Origin: Nitrospinaceae bacterium UBA7883
GTDB lineage: Bacteria > Nitrospinota_A > UBA7883
Direction: 5' to 3'
Assembly (NCBI GenBank): GCA_002500605.1
Contig: DLRR01000022.1
Coordinates: 1-54,815 of the forward strand
Length of the DNA: 54,815 nt
Shown: positions 43,169-51,467 of the stretch, piece after piece
Layout of the letters: each line of letters opens with the position of its first letter
Position numbering within the stretch: position 1 is the stretch's first letter
The notes under the pieces: generated by a model
Told to the model about the DNA's origin: nothing
Database searches by the model: none
What the model saw: the letters and a program-made list of their open reading frames with translations, nothing else
Position numbers and translations under genes: made by a program

Positions 43169-45181
43169 ATGACGACGGTATACCTTGCTGACTTAACCCA
43201 TTTAACGATTACGCTGTCGAATGATTCGTTTCCGCTAAATGCTGGTTTGGTAGCAGCATATGCAAAAAAGAAACATCCGGATATTGAAGTGCAGATATTT
43301 AAGTATCCACACAGCCTCAAAGAGGCATTGGATCAATCTCTACCAGATATTCTCGGTCTTTCTAATTATCCTTGGAATACAAGCCTTAACCGCACATTTC
43401 TAAAGTATGTAAAAAGCACCAATCAAAATATCCTAACAGTTATGGGCGGTCCAAATATTTCCTACGACGCAACAGAACAAAAGCAGTTTTTAAAGCAATT
43501 AGAGAGTGATTTAGACTTTTATATTATGTATGAAGGGGAAAGTGGATTTGATGCACTTTTGACAAAAGGCAAGGCATGTAACTTCGATATTGGAATGATG
43601 AAAGAGATGGGTGTTCCAGGTTCTATTTACACGCTGCATGGTCGGTTCATCCCATTAAATCCAATCGAACGAAATAGAAATCTTGACGACTTTCCTTCCC
43701 CATACCTTAATGGTTTGCTTGATAAGTTTTTTGATAACCGTCTTTCCCCAATCATTGAAACCCACCGAGGATGTCCATTCAAATGCACATATTGTCATGA
43801 AGGCCATGATAGCTATCAACAGGTAAATCGATTTGGTACCAAGCGCATTGAAGACGAGATTAATTACATTTCAAAACGCATAGGGAAAGTAGTTAAAAAC
43901 TTAATGATTGCCGATCCAAATTTTGGAATGTTTGATCGTGATATTTCTTTGAGCAGGGCGATTTCAGATAGTCGAAAGCGGTACGGATATCCCACAACTG
44001 TATTTGCGACTACAGCAAAAAATAGAAAAAAGAAGTTGATTGCGATAAATCAAGAATTGGATGATATTGTGATGCCGATTTGGATGTCCGTCCAGTCAAT
44101 GAATGATGAAACGCTTGTTAACATTAAGCGTAAAAATATTCGGATTGAAGACATGATTTCGGTAAAGGATGCGCTAAGCGGTAAATCAGCTCTGAGCAAA
44201 TCCGAACTGATAATACCATTGCCAGGCGAAACGCTATCTTCCCACAAATCAGCACTGGTAAATCTTATGGAACTTGGGATTTCTTCAATAATTTGTTACC
44301 AGCTAATGTTAGTCGAAGGGTCTGAACTCAAAACAGATAAAATAAAGAGAAAAGAACACAAACTACATACTAGCTTTCGCGTCCTACCTCGAAGTTTTAC
44401 GAAGATGGATAATCTTGATATGTCATTAGAAATTGAAGAAATAGCTGTTTCCACACGCGACTTTTCCTTTCCAGACTATCTCGAGGCACGACAACTACAT
44501 TTAATTATTGCCACTTGCTACAATGGTGGCGCCTTTAGTGGGTTTTTTCGTTTACTAAAAGAACAGGAAAAACTTTTTCCAACTTTTCTTGATGAGTTGA
44601 GGCTGTCTCTGATTGAAAATCATGAGTTCAGACTGCTCATTGAAAAGTTTATTTTTGACACCGAAAGAGAACTATTTACAAGTAAACAAGCGCTACTAGA
44701 GTATTACAGAAGTGATGACAACTTTCAGAAGCTTATCTCTGGTGAAGATGGGGCCAATCTAATACAGAAATATACCTCACTTGCTTTGCTTCAACATCAT
44801 GAAACGATAATAAGTGCATTCGAAAAAGTTTGTTTGCGCATATTAAGTAATGAGCGCGATTCAATGTCTAAATTGTTGGAGCTTGGCGGCTACTATCGTT
44901 TACTGTTTAAAGACTTTTTAGTAAGTGAACGAGTAAACATTATAAATACTAAACAATTTAGTTATGATTTCGGTGCATGGTTATCAAGCATTAAGCTGTT
45001 GGAGCAATATCGATTCGACTCTCCTGTTGAAGTGACATTCTATACGTCACAAAACCAATACGATATGTTGGAAAGTTATTTCGAACGATATGGGCAAAGT
45101 GATCAATCACTGGGCAAAATTTTGACGCGTCTAAACGTTACAGACTTACTACGTCAGCAAAAGAAAAATATTACTGTTTAA
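43169..45181 (+). CDS. Radical SAM protein with B12-binding-like N-terminus
   Basis: This 670-residue protein has an N-terminal alpha/beta region (about 1-180) with the outline of a cobalamin-binding domain (DILGLSNYPW, VMGGPNISYDATE). Next is a radical SAM core with CPFKCTYC (about residues 202-209). The last 250 residues are helical and unlike known domains. It belongs to the large B12 radical SAM class that methylates or rearranges unactivated carbons. I cannot name the substrate. The position between neuB and a GT-B protein suggests modification of a sugar or lipid in this pathway. Confidence 0.78.
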   Translation: MTTVYLADLTHLTITLSNDSFPLNAGLVAAYAKKKHPDIEVQIFKYPHSLKEALDQSLPDILGLSNYPWNTSLNRTFLKYVKSTNQNILTVMGGPNISYDATEQKQFLKQLESDLDFYIMYEGESGFDALLTKGKACNFDIGMMKEMGVPGSIYTLHGRFIPLNPIERNRNLDDFPSPYLNGLLDKFFDNRLSPIIETHRGCPFKCTYCHEGHDSYQQVNRFGTKRIEDEINYISKRIGKVVKNLMIADPNFGMFDRDISLSRAISDSRKRYGYPTTVFATTAKNRKKKLIAINQELDDIVMPIWMSVQSMNDETLVNIKRKNIRIEDMISVKDALSGKSALSKSELIIPLPGETLSSHKSALVNLMELGISSIICYQLMLVEGSELKTDKIKRKEHKLHTSFRVLPRSFTKMDNLDMSLEIEEIAVSTRDFSFPDYLEARQLHLIIATCYNGGAFSGFFRLLKEQEKLFPTFLDELRLSLIENHEFRLLIEKFIFDTERELFTSKQALLEYYRSDDNFQKLISGEDGANLIQKYTSLALLQHHETIISAFEKVCLRILSNERDSMSKLLELGGYYRLLFKDFLVSERVNIINTKQFSYDFGAWLSSIKLLEQYRFDSPVEVTFYTSQNQYDMLESYFERYGQSDQSLGKILTRLNVTDLLRQQKKNITV

Positions 45182-45193
45182 TATCAAACTTCG

Positions 45194-46810
45194 ATGAAAG
45201 AAGATCAGTTTGAACAAATTATCACTTCTTTAGAGTGGCTTGTAGGAAATGAAGAACCTGATTCTAAGCAAATTGCTGAGGTTTTATTACCAAAAGCAGC
45301 TAACTATTTGTTGCCGATTTCCGAAGGAATAGAGATTAGGCGGCGATATGCATGGCTGGAAAATATTCCATTTTTGGAAACATTGGCATGGAGTGCGCTG
45401 TTTGCCTTACGAAAAATACGTAATAAAGATTCTGACAGACCGAAAACAATGGAAATTGATTTTGATTGGAATATTGATAGAACTGGTTTTAGTAACAAAC
45501 CATCTATCAACCAACGCGGAGTGCTGTGCCTTTTCTCAATGCAGAGTTATGCTTCTATGATTGTGGAAATAGCTAAATCACTTAAATCCAACAACCAGAA
45601 TGTAAGCGTATTAGCTCCGGCTGCAGCAAATGGATGGGGCGCTTTTCAAAATAAAATCGATGATGTAGGGTTTTATAACATCGAAACATTTTTATCCACA
45701 GAAGTTAAAAAAAAATACTTGGAAGAAATTGATGAGGGCAAGAATAATTGGGCACCTAAGATGAAAGAAATAATGGCTAATGGTCCTGCTGAATTGCGCG
45801 ACTGCATAAAAATCGATCCAACTGCAGTGAAATATTTATCAACGGAGGTAATACCGCAAATTAGAGCAATAAAAAAAATAGCCCAATCGACTCTTTTATT
45901 TCTAAATCCAACAGTGCTGGTGATAACTCGGTTAAAAAGAATAGTTGAAAATGTATTTGCGCGCGAAGCGCAGTTACAAGGAATTCCCATAATATTAGCG
46001 AACCATGGTCACGTTGGAATTGATTGGGATGTTCAAGATTTAGGGGCAGTTGACTCAGTATGTAGTCGTATCACTGCTTGGAACGAAGGACAAAAAAAAG
46101 TTTGGGCCACGCTATTCCCTAATATTGATGAACAATCCATTGTCGTATCAGGTGGAGTAATGTGGGATAGAGTGATTCGGCTATTTAGAAGCAAAGGGAG
46201 TGATGAGAAGCAGAGAATTCGAAAGCACATTGTTAAAGCTTTGGGAGCACAGGGTGAAATTGTTCCAAATATATCAAAAAAATGGATTGTTATTACGGTG
46301 GATGGATATTTGGAACCATCACTATCTGCAATAATTAATAAAATAAAAGAAGTGGATGGGATTGATGTTTTAATCAAAATTAGGCCGCATAACAAAAAAG
46401 AAGAATATTCGTTGTACGCTTATTCGACAGCAATAATTTCGGAAAATATGAATGTCGATTTGCATGAACTCTTGTTCGCTTGTGATCTTTGCATAACAAC
46501 GGTATCAACCACAAATCTCGACGCATTGTCGGTTGGTACTCCTGTTTTGACAATCACTGTGGACGACACATCAAGAAGCATAGACAGATATATCTATTTG
46601 GAGCAATTTGGACTCCCATTGGTCGATGATGTTGCCTCACTCTCTAAAGTTCTTTACCAATGGACCACGGATAAGGAAATAGCTGAATATTGGAAAACTG
46701 CCACAGATAAGGCAGCTAGGGAATACATTGCAAATTACCCAGAAGGTAATGCTGGTCAAATGTTCAACAAAATGATTGATCTTCTTGTGACAGAAAAATG
46801 CAGGCCCTGA
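45194..46810 (+). CDS. GT-B-fold glycosyl/glycerophosphotransferase-like protein
   Basis: This 538-residue soluble protein has a C-terminal half with the GT-B pattern. ANHGHVGIDWDVQDLGAVDS, a His-rich donor-side segment, is near 267-286. LLFACDLCITTVSTTNLDALSVGTPVLTI near 421-449 resembles the capsule and CDP-glycerol transferase families. It is likely to transfer a sugar or a phosphorylated or CMP-activated group in glycan assembly. The N-terminal 90 residues are helical and unassigned. It overlaps the next gene by 13 bases, so the two are coupled. A role as the phosphonate or nonulosonate transferase is attractive but unproven. Confidence 0.65.
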   Translation: MKEDQFEQIITSLEWLVGNEEPDSKQIAEVLLPKAANYLLPISEGIEIRRRYAWLENIPFLETLAWSALFALRKIRNKDSDRPKTMEIDFDWNIDRTGFSNKPSINQRGVLCLFSMQSYASMIVEIAKSLKSNNQNVSVLAPAAANGWGAFQNKIDDVGFYNIETFLSTEVKKKYLEEIDEGKNNWAPKMKEIMANGPAELRDCIKIDPTAVKYLSTEVIPQIRAIKKIAQSTLLFLNPTVLVITRLKRIVENVFAREAQLQGIPIILANHGHVGIDWDVQDLGAVDSVCSRITAWNEGQKKVWATLFPNIDEQSIVVSGGVMWDRVIRLFRSKGSDEKQRIRKHIVKALGAQGEIVPNISKKWIVITVDGYLEPSLSAIINKIKEVDGIDVLIKIRPHNKKEEYSLYAYSTAIISENMNVDLHELLFACDLCITTVSTTNLDALSVGTPVLTITVDDTSRSIDRYIYLEQFGLPLVDDVASLSKVLYQWTTDKEIAEYWKTATDKAAREYIANYPEGNAGQMFNKMIDLLVTEKCRP

Positions 46811-47526
46811 TTCCAGCTTCAGGTGTTGGAACACGGCTCAGACCAGCTACTGATAAAACACCAAAAGCCTTACTTAAAGTTAAAGGTGACCTCACTATTA
46901 TTGACTTGTTGATTGATGGTCTTAAAGAATGTGGAATTAGTAGCTTATTAATTACAACAGGGCACTTGGCTGATCAAGTTGAAACACATATAACTAAAAA
47001 GTATCCCAAATTGAATGTTCGTTTTGTAAAGAATAATTTATACAATTCAACTAATTATATCTATTCCATATGGCTAGCTAGGGAGTATTTAGTTGAGGAC
47101 TTGTTGCTAATTCATGGAGACATGATAATTCATAAAGACCTATTGAAGAGTTTGTCTTGTCAAGCTGACTCTGTATTGGTTAATAACATCGTTGTTCCTC
47201 CAGAAAAGGATTTTAAAGCTGAAGTATCAAGTGGATATATTAAGAAAATCGGTGTAGATATTATTGGAACTAATGCTGTATTCATGGCGCCAGCATATAA
47301 GCTTTCAAAAAACACGGTTTCCCGTTGGATGGATTCTATTGAGGTTTTTGTTAAACGTAACGAAGTAAACTGTTATGCCGAAGACGCTTTGAATGATATT
47401 TTAAGTGAACAAATTATCAAGCCGCTCTACTACAATAAACAAATTTGCATGGAAATAGATTCACATAAAGACCTTGAAATGGCTCGCAAACTTCTTTCGG
47501 ACTGTAAGAAAAATGAAACCCTATAA
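46798..47526 (+). CDS. Nucleotidyltransferase, phosphocholine/phosphonate cytidylyltransferase-like
   Basis: This 242-residue Rossmann-type NTP transferase opens QALIPASGVGTRLRPATDKTPKAL with the metal and nucleotide loop intact. It has NLYNSTNYIYSIWLARE (about 82-98), a signature shared by LicC and PntC cytidylyltransferases, and the metal Asp in LLIHGDMI. It should activate a phosphorylated or phosphonate substrate with CTP. The next gene carries a second such domain fused to PEP mutase, so two CMP-activation steps may occur. The gene overlaps that fusion by 14 bases. Confidence 0.82.
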   Translation: MQALIPASGVGTRLRPATDKTPKALLKVKGDLTIIDLLIDGLKECGISSLLITTGHLADQVETHITKKYPKLNVRFVKNNLYNSTNYIYSIWLAREYLVEDLLLIHGDMIIHKDLLKSLSCQADSVLVNNIVVPPEKDFKAEVSSGYIKKIGVDIIGTNAVFMAPAYKLSKNTVSRWMDSIEVFVKRNEVNCYAEDALNDILSEQIIKPLYYNKQICMEIDSHKDLEMARKLLSDCKKNETL

Positions 47527-49132
47527 GAAAAAAACAACTGAACTAAAAAAGTTGTTAAATCAGGGAAATCTGAGTTTTCTGATGGAGGCACATAATGGAT
47601 TATCAGCTAAAATTGTTGAAGAGTCTGGTTTTGCTGGTATATGGGGTTCTGGGTTGAGCCTTTCGGCTGCGATGGGTGTACGGGACAATAATGAGGCATC
47701 CTGGACACAAATTCTTGAAACAGTGGAGTTTATGAGTGATGCCACCAGTATACCAATACTTCTTGACGGTGATACCGGTTATGGTGATTTTAATACTGTT
47801 CGTAGACTCATTCGAAAGCTTGAGAGCCGTGGTATTGCTGGAGTATGCATAGAGGATAAAATATTTCCAAAACAAAATTCTTTTATAGATGGTGATAGGC
47901 AAGAGATGGCTCCTTTAGATGAGTTTTGCGGCAAGATCAAGGCAGCCAAAGACTCTCAATCCGATAACGATTTTTGTGTAGTGGCGAGAATAGAATCGTT
48001 CATACTTGGTTGGGGCCTCAAAGAGGCACTTAACCGTGCCGAGGCTTATCATGCCGCGGGTGCAGATGCGGTTTTAATACATTCTAAAAAATCTCGCCCA
48101 GATGAAATTGTTTCTTTTATGAGTAGATGGGATGGTCGATGTCCAGTAGTGATAGTTCCGACGAAGTATTATTCTACACCTACTGAACTCTTTGAGGAAA
48201 TAGGCATTTCGGTTGTAATCTGGGCGAATCAACTTCTTCGAAGTGCAGTAACGCAAATGCAAAATACTGCTCTAACAATTCATTCCAAACGTTCTCTTGT
48301 TGATGTTGAAGATGGAATTGCATCAGTGAGCGAAATCTTTCGCTTGCAGGGTGCTGAAGAACTGCAAGAAGCTGAGAAACGCTATCTTCCGAAACGTAGT
48401 AACCCTGTTGGCGCATTAATATTAGCTGCTTCAAGGGGGATCGAGTTAGGAGAACTAACCAAGGCTACTCCCAAAGCAATGATTACTATAGCAGGAAAGC
48501 CTTTGCTTCATAGGATGATAGATATATTCAATGATATGGGTATTAGGGATATAACTGTTGTTCGTGGGTATCAAAAGAATAAAATTTCAGCACTTGGTTT
48601 AAAAGTTATCGACAATGATGAATACGAAAATTCCCGCGAAGTGTACTCATTATATAAATCTCTTGATGCTTTAAGCGGGCCTACATTAATTACTTTTGGG
48701 GATATTCTTTTTAAGAAATTCATTCTTCAGGCTCTGTTGGAGGAGGGTGACGACATTACACTCATCGTAGACGTCGATTATGCCGAGCGGCGAAGAAAGG
48801 GTCGTTATGGTGATTATGTTATTTGTGACAATCCATATGATAAAACAACACTGGATAATAAGGCTGCTGTTGTTTCCATGGGAAACAATCTCCAAGATAA
48901 GGAAATTAATGGTGAATGGATTGGACTTTGCTATGTTACTTCGCACGGAGCAGAAATCGTGCGTGAAACAGTTAATCGCCTTACGACAAACCCCGATTTT
49001 AAAAGACTGCGGATGGCTGACCTTTTTACCGAAATTCTCAAGAATGGACATAGACTAAGCACTGTGTATATAACTGGTCACTGGCTTGATATAGATGATA
49101 TGGGCGACTATGAAGAGGCTACTGTTTTTTAA
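47513..49132 (+). CDS. pepM: Phosphoenolpyruvate mutase fused to a cytidylyltransferase
   Basis: PEP mutase rearranges PEP to phosphonopyruvate, the entry to almost all natural phosphonates. The N-terminal domain (about 1-290) shows DGDTGYGD (85-92) and the diagnostic EDKIFPKQNSF (114-124). The C-terminal domain (about 299-540) is an NTP transferase with KATPKAMITIAGKPLL, NSREVYSLYKSLDAL and GDILF. The combination matches Fom1 of fosfomycin biosynthesis and PepM-PntC proteins, which attach CMP to 2-hydroxyethyl- or 2-aminoethylphosphonate. The first loop reads AASRGIELG rather than the usual Gly-rich form. The start ATG lies inside the previous gene. Confidence 0.93.
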   Translation: MKPYKKKTTELKKLLNQGNLSFLMEAHNGLSAKIVEESGFAGIWGSGLSLSAAMGVRDNNEASWTQILETVEFMSDATSIPILLDGDTGYGDFNTVRRLIRKLESRGIAGVCIEDKIFPKQNSFIDGDRQEMAPLDEFCGKIKAAKDSQSDNDFCVVARIESFILGWGLKEALNRAEAYHAAGADAVLIHSKKSRPDEIVSFMSRWDGRCPVVIVPTKYYSTPTELFEEIGISVVIWANQLLRSAVTQMQNTALTIHSKRSLVDVEDGIASVSEIFRLQGAEELQEAEKRYLPKRSNPVGALILAASRGIELGELTKATPKAMITIAGKPLLHRMIDIFNDMGIRDITVVRGYQKNKISALGLKVIDNDEYENSREVYSLYKSLDALSGPTLITFGDILFKKFILQALLEEGDDITLIVDVDYAERRRKGRYGDYVICDNPYDKTTLDNKAAVVSMGNNLQDKEINGEWIGLCYVTSHGAEIVRETVNRLTTNPDFKRLRMADLFTEILKNGHRLSTVYITGHWLDIDDMGDYEEATVF

Positions 49133-50292
49133 TGATAAAGGCTAGCACTTTTACTGATACAGCCAAGGAATTCGGCTACGACTTTTATTGTGGTGTTCCT
49201 TGCTCTTTTCTAAAGCCACTTATTAACCATACATTACAAAGTGATGATATCGAATACTTTGCTGCATCAAACGAAGGAGAAGCTATTGCTGTAGGGGCAG
49301 GGGCACAACTTGCAGGACGAAAATCTATTGTAATGTTTCAGAATGCTGGTTTAGGCAATACAGTTAATCCCTTAACCTCATTATGCTTCACTTTTCGTAT
49401 CCCTATTCTATTAGTGGTAACGTTGAGAGGCGAAGTTGGTTTAGGCGATGAGCCGCAACATGAGCTTATGGGTCTTATTACTACTGACTTGCTTGATACA
49501 ATGAAAATTGGATGGGAATGGTTCCCAACAGAGACTGAAAAAGTATCACTTCTATTTGAAAAAGCAAAAAACCATATGAATCAAACTGGCCTTCCGTTTG
49601 CTTTTGTTATGCGAAAAAGTTCAGTGGGCTCTGTACCACTAACAAAGACTTTTTTAAAAGCACCACGCCCAGGCATTACTGTAAATGGGCAGTTTCAACT
49701 TAAGGTGGACCAAAGAAAGGATCGTATGGAAGCATTGCGCTTCATCACTGCAGCGACACACGAATCAGATGCTGTGATTGCTACAACTGGAAAGATAGGG
49801 AGGGAAGTGTTTAGCATCAACGATAAAAACAGTAATTTTTATATGGTTGGTAGCATGGGATTAGCGTCTGCATTGGGGTTGGGTCTTTCCCTCGCTCGTA
49901 CTTCTGGTCGAACTGTTATTTTGGATGGTGATGGTGCACTTTTAATGCATATGGGGAGTTTGGGCACTCTGGGTTATTATGGGCCAAGCGGAATTGTTCA
50001 TATCGTTATCGATAATGAAACTTATGAGTCAACAGGTGGCCAGTTTTCAGTTTCATCAACTGTTGATTTTTGCTCTGTTGCAGCAGCTTGTGGTTATGCT
50101 TCAGCTTGGCGCGTTGATACTGAAACAGCAATCAAAGATGCGCTTGATAAAACCTCTGGTGTTATCGGTCCACATTTAATCCATATAAAAGTGGCGGGCG
50201 GTTCAGCTGTTTCACTAGGCCGACCGAATATCAAACCCACACAAATAGCTGAACGCTTTCGTAAATTCTTACGTCAGAGAATAGCAAATTAA
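49132..50292 (+). CDS. ppd: Phosphonopyruvate decarboxylase
   Basis: This is a thiamine-diphosphate enzyme of 386 residues that decarboxylates phosphonopyruvate to phosphonoacetaldehyde and so drives the unfavourable mutase step. Present are GVPCSFLKPLINH (about 17-29), the catalytic Glu in ASNEGEAIAVGAG (about 46-58), and the TPP motif GDGALLMHMGSLGTLG...IDNETYESTGGQ (about 265-305). The start ATG overlaps the pepM stop by one base. It corresponds to Fom2 in the fosfomycin pathway. Confidence 0.95.
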   Translation: MIKASTFTDTAKEFGYDFYCGVPCSFLKPLINHTLQSDDIEYFAASNEGEAIAVGAGAQLAGRKSIVMFQNAGLGNTVNPLTSLCFTFRIPILLVVTLRGEVGLGDEPQHELMGLITTDLLDTMKIGWEWFPTETEKVSLLFEKAKNHMNQTGLPFAFVMRKSSVGSVPLTKTFLKAPRPGITVNGQFQLKVDQRKDRMEALRFITAATHESDAVIATTGKIGREVFSINDKNSNFYMVGSMGLASALGLGLSLARTSGRTVILDGDGALLMHMGSLGTLGYYGPSGIVHIVIDNETYESTGGQFSVSSTVDFCSVAAACGYASAWRVDTETAIKDALDKTSGVIGPHLIHIKVAGGSAVSLGRPNIKPTQIAERFRKFLRQRIAN

Positions 50293-50296
50293 TTTA

Positions 50297-51430
50297 ATGA
50301 ATGATTTCACAAGTTATAATCCTGTCAAAATTAAATTCGGTGCAGGAGTCATTGATGAGTTAGGTGATGTAATTGGAAACCGTAGGGTGATTGTTGTTAC
50401 CACACAAGGTACAGAGCGCCGTGGTTTAATGAAGCGAATTCGTTCTGGATTGGGGGAGAGGCTGGTAGGTGTTTATGCCAACACACCTTCAAACCCAACT
50501 TTCGAAATTGTCGAAGATGCATTTAGGGCTCTAAATAAAATTAACTGTGAAGTAGTTGTTGGTTTAGGTGGTGGGAGCCCTCTTGATCTTGCAAAAGTTG
50601 TTGCCGCCATGAAAACTTCTAATAATAATGAATGGTTAAAAAAACACCTTTTACTAGGTGATACTACTTTTCCAACACCTTTCACTCCACCAGCAATAGT
50701 GACTATTCCTACTACTGCTGGTTCAGGGAGTGAGGTAAGCAAATGGGCTAGTATTTGGGATATGGATGAAAAAATGAAATACTCAATCAGCCATCCAGCC
50801 CTTTACCCAGAGGTGGCTCTTTGTGACCCTGAACTGGGTTTAACGCTTTCAAAAAGAGCCACTACTTTTACTGGCCTTGATGCTCTTTCTCATGCAGTAG
50901 AATCAATTTGGAATAAGAATCGCAATCCTTTATCAATCACTTTGGCTGTAGGTGCAATTCGAACAATTAGCTCTAATCTACCTTTAGCCTACTTTAGCGG
51001 TGATAATATTGCTATTCGCGCTAAGATGTTGACAGCGAGTCTGATGGCCGGATTAGCTATGTCTAATACACAAACTGCGCTGGCCCATTGTATTTCTTAT
51101 CCTTTAACTGCAATTTATGGTTTACCACATGGAATGGCATGTTCGCTTCCATTACCTTGGCTGGTATCACTTAACGAAGGTGAAGCGGTTGAAACAATTG
51201 AATTACTTGCTGATGGATTAGGGTGCGCGGCAGATACTGCATCAGTTGAGAAGGCGTTTTTTGCAATTTTTGAGGCAGTTGGAGTCAACCCCTATTTATC
51301 TGCCTACGGTGTTGACAATGCTGGTATTGAAGATATTGTCGACCGTATTTTTAAATCTGATCGTCTAGGCAATAATCTTACACAAGTCGACCAATCACTC
51401 ATGAGATCACTATTAAAAAGAATGTTATGA
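50297..51430 (+). CDS. Iron-type alcohol dehydrogenase, likely phosphonoacetaldehyde reductase
   Basis: This 377-residue group III dehydrogenase has GGGSPLDLAK (about 92-101, NAD), PTTAGSGSEVSKWA (136-149), and metal ligands in GLDALSHAVES (Asp and His), ALAHCIS and LPHGMAC. Placed four bases after ppd in a phosphonate operon, it should reduce phosphonoacetaldehyde to 2-hydroxyethylphosphonate, as FomC and PhpC do. An aminotransferase giving 2-aminoethylphosphonate is not present, so hydroxyethylphosphonate is the expected intermediate. The substrate is inferred from context. Confidence 0.9.
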   Translation: MNDFTSYNPVKIKFGAGVIDELGDVIGNRRVIVVTTQGTERRGLMKRIRSGLGERLVGVYANTPSNPTFEIVEDAFRALNKINCEVVVGLGGGSPLDLAKVVAAMKTSNNNEWLKKHLLLGDTTFPTPFTPPAIVTIPTTAGSGSEVSKWASIWDMDEKMKYSISHPALYPEVALCDPELGLTLSKRATTFTGLDALSHAVESIWNKNRNPLSITLAVGAIRTISSNLPLAYFSGDNIAIRAKMLTASLMAGLAMSNTQTALAHCISYPLTAIYGLPHGMACSLPLPWLVSLNEGEAVETIELLADGLGCAADTASVEKAFFAIFEAVGVNPYLSAYGVDNAGIEDIVDRIFKSDRLGNNLTQVDQSLMRSLLKRML

Positions 51431-51467
51431 ATTACATAATTTTTGTAGGCAGAGAGAGCAGTTAGAT

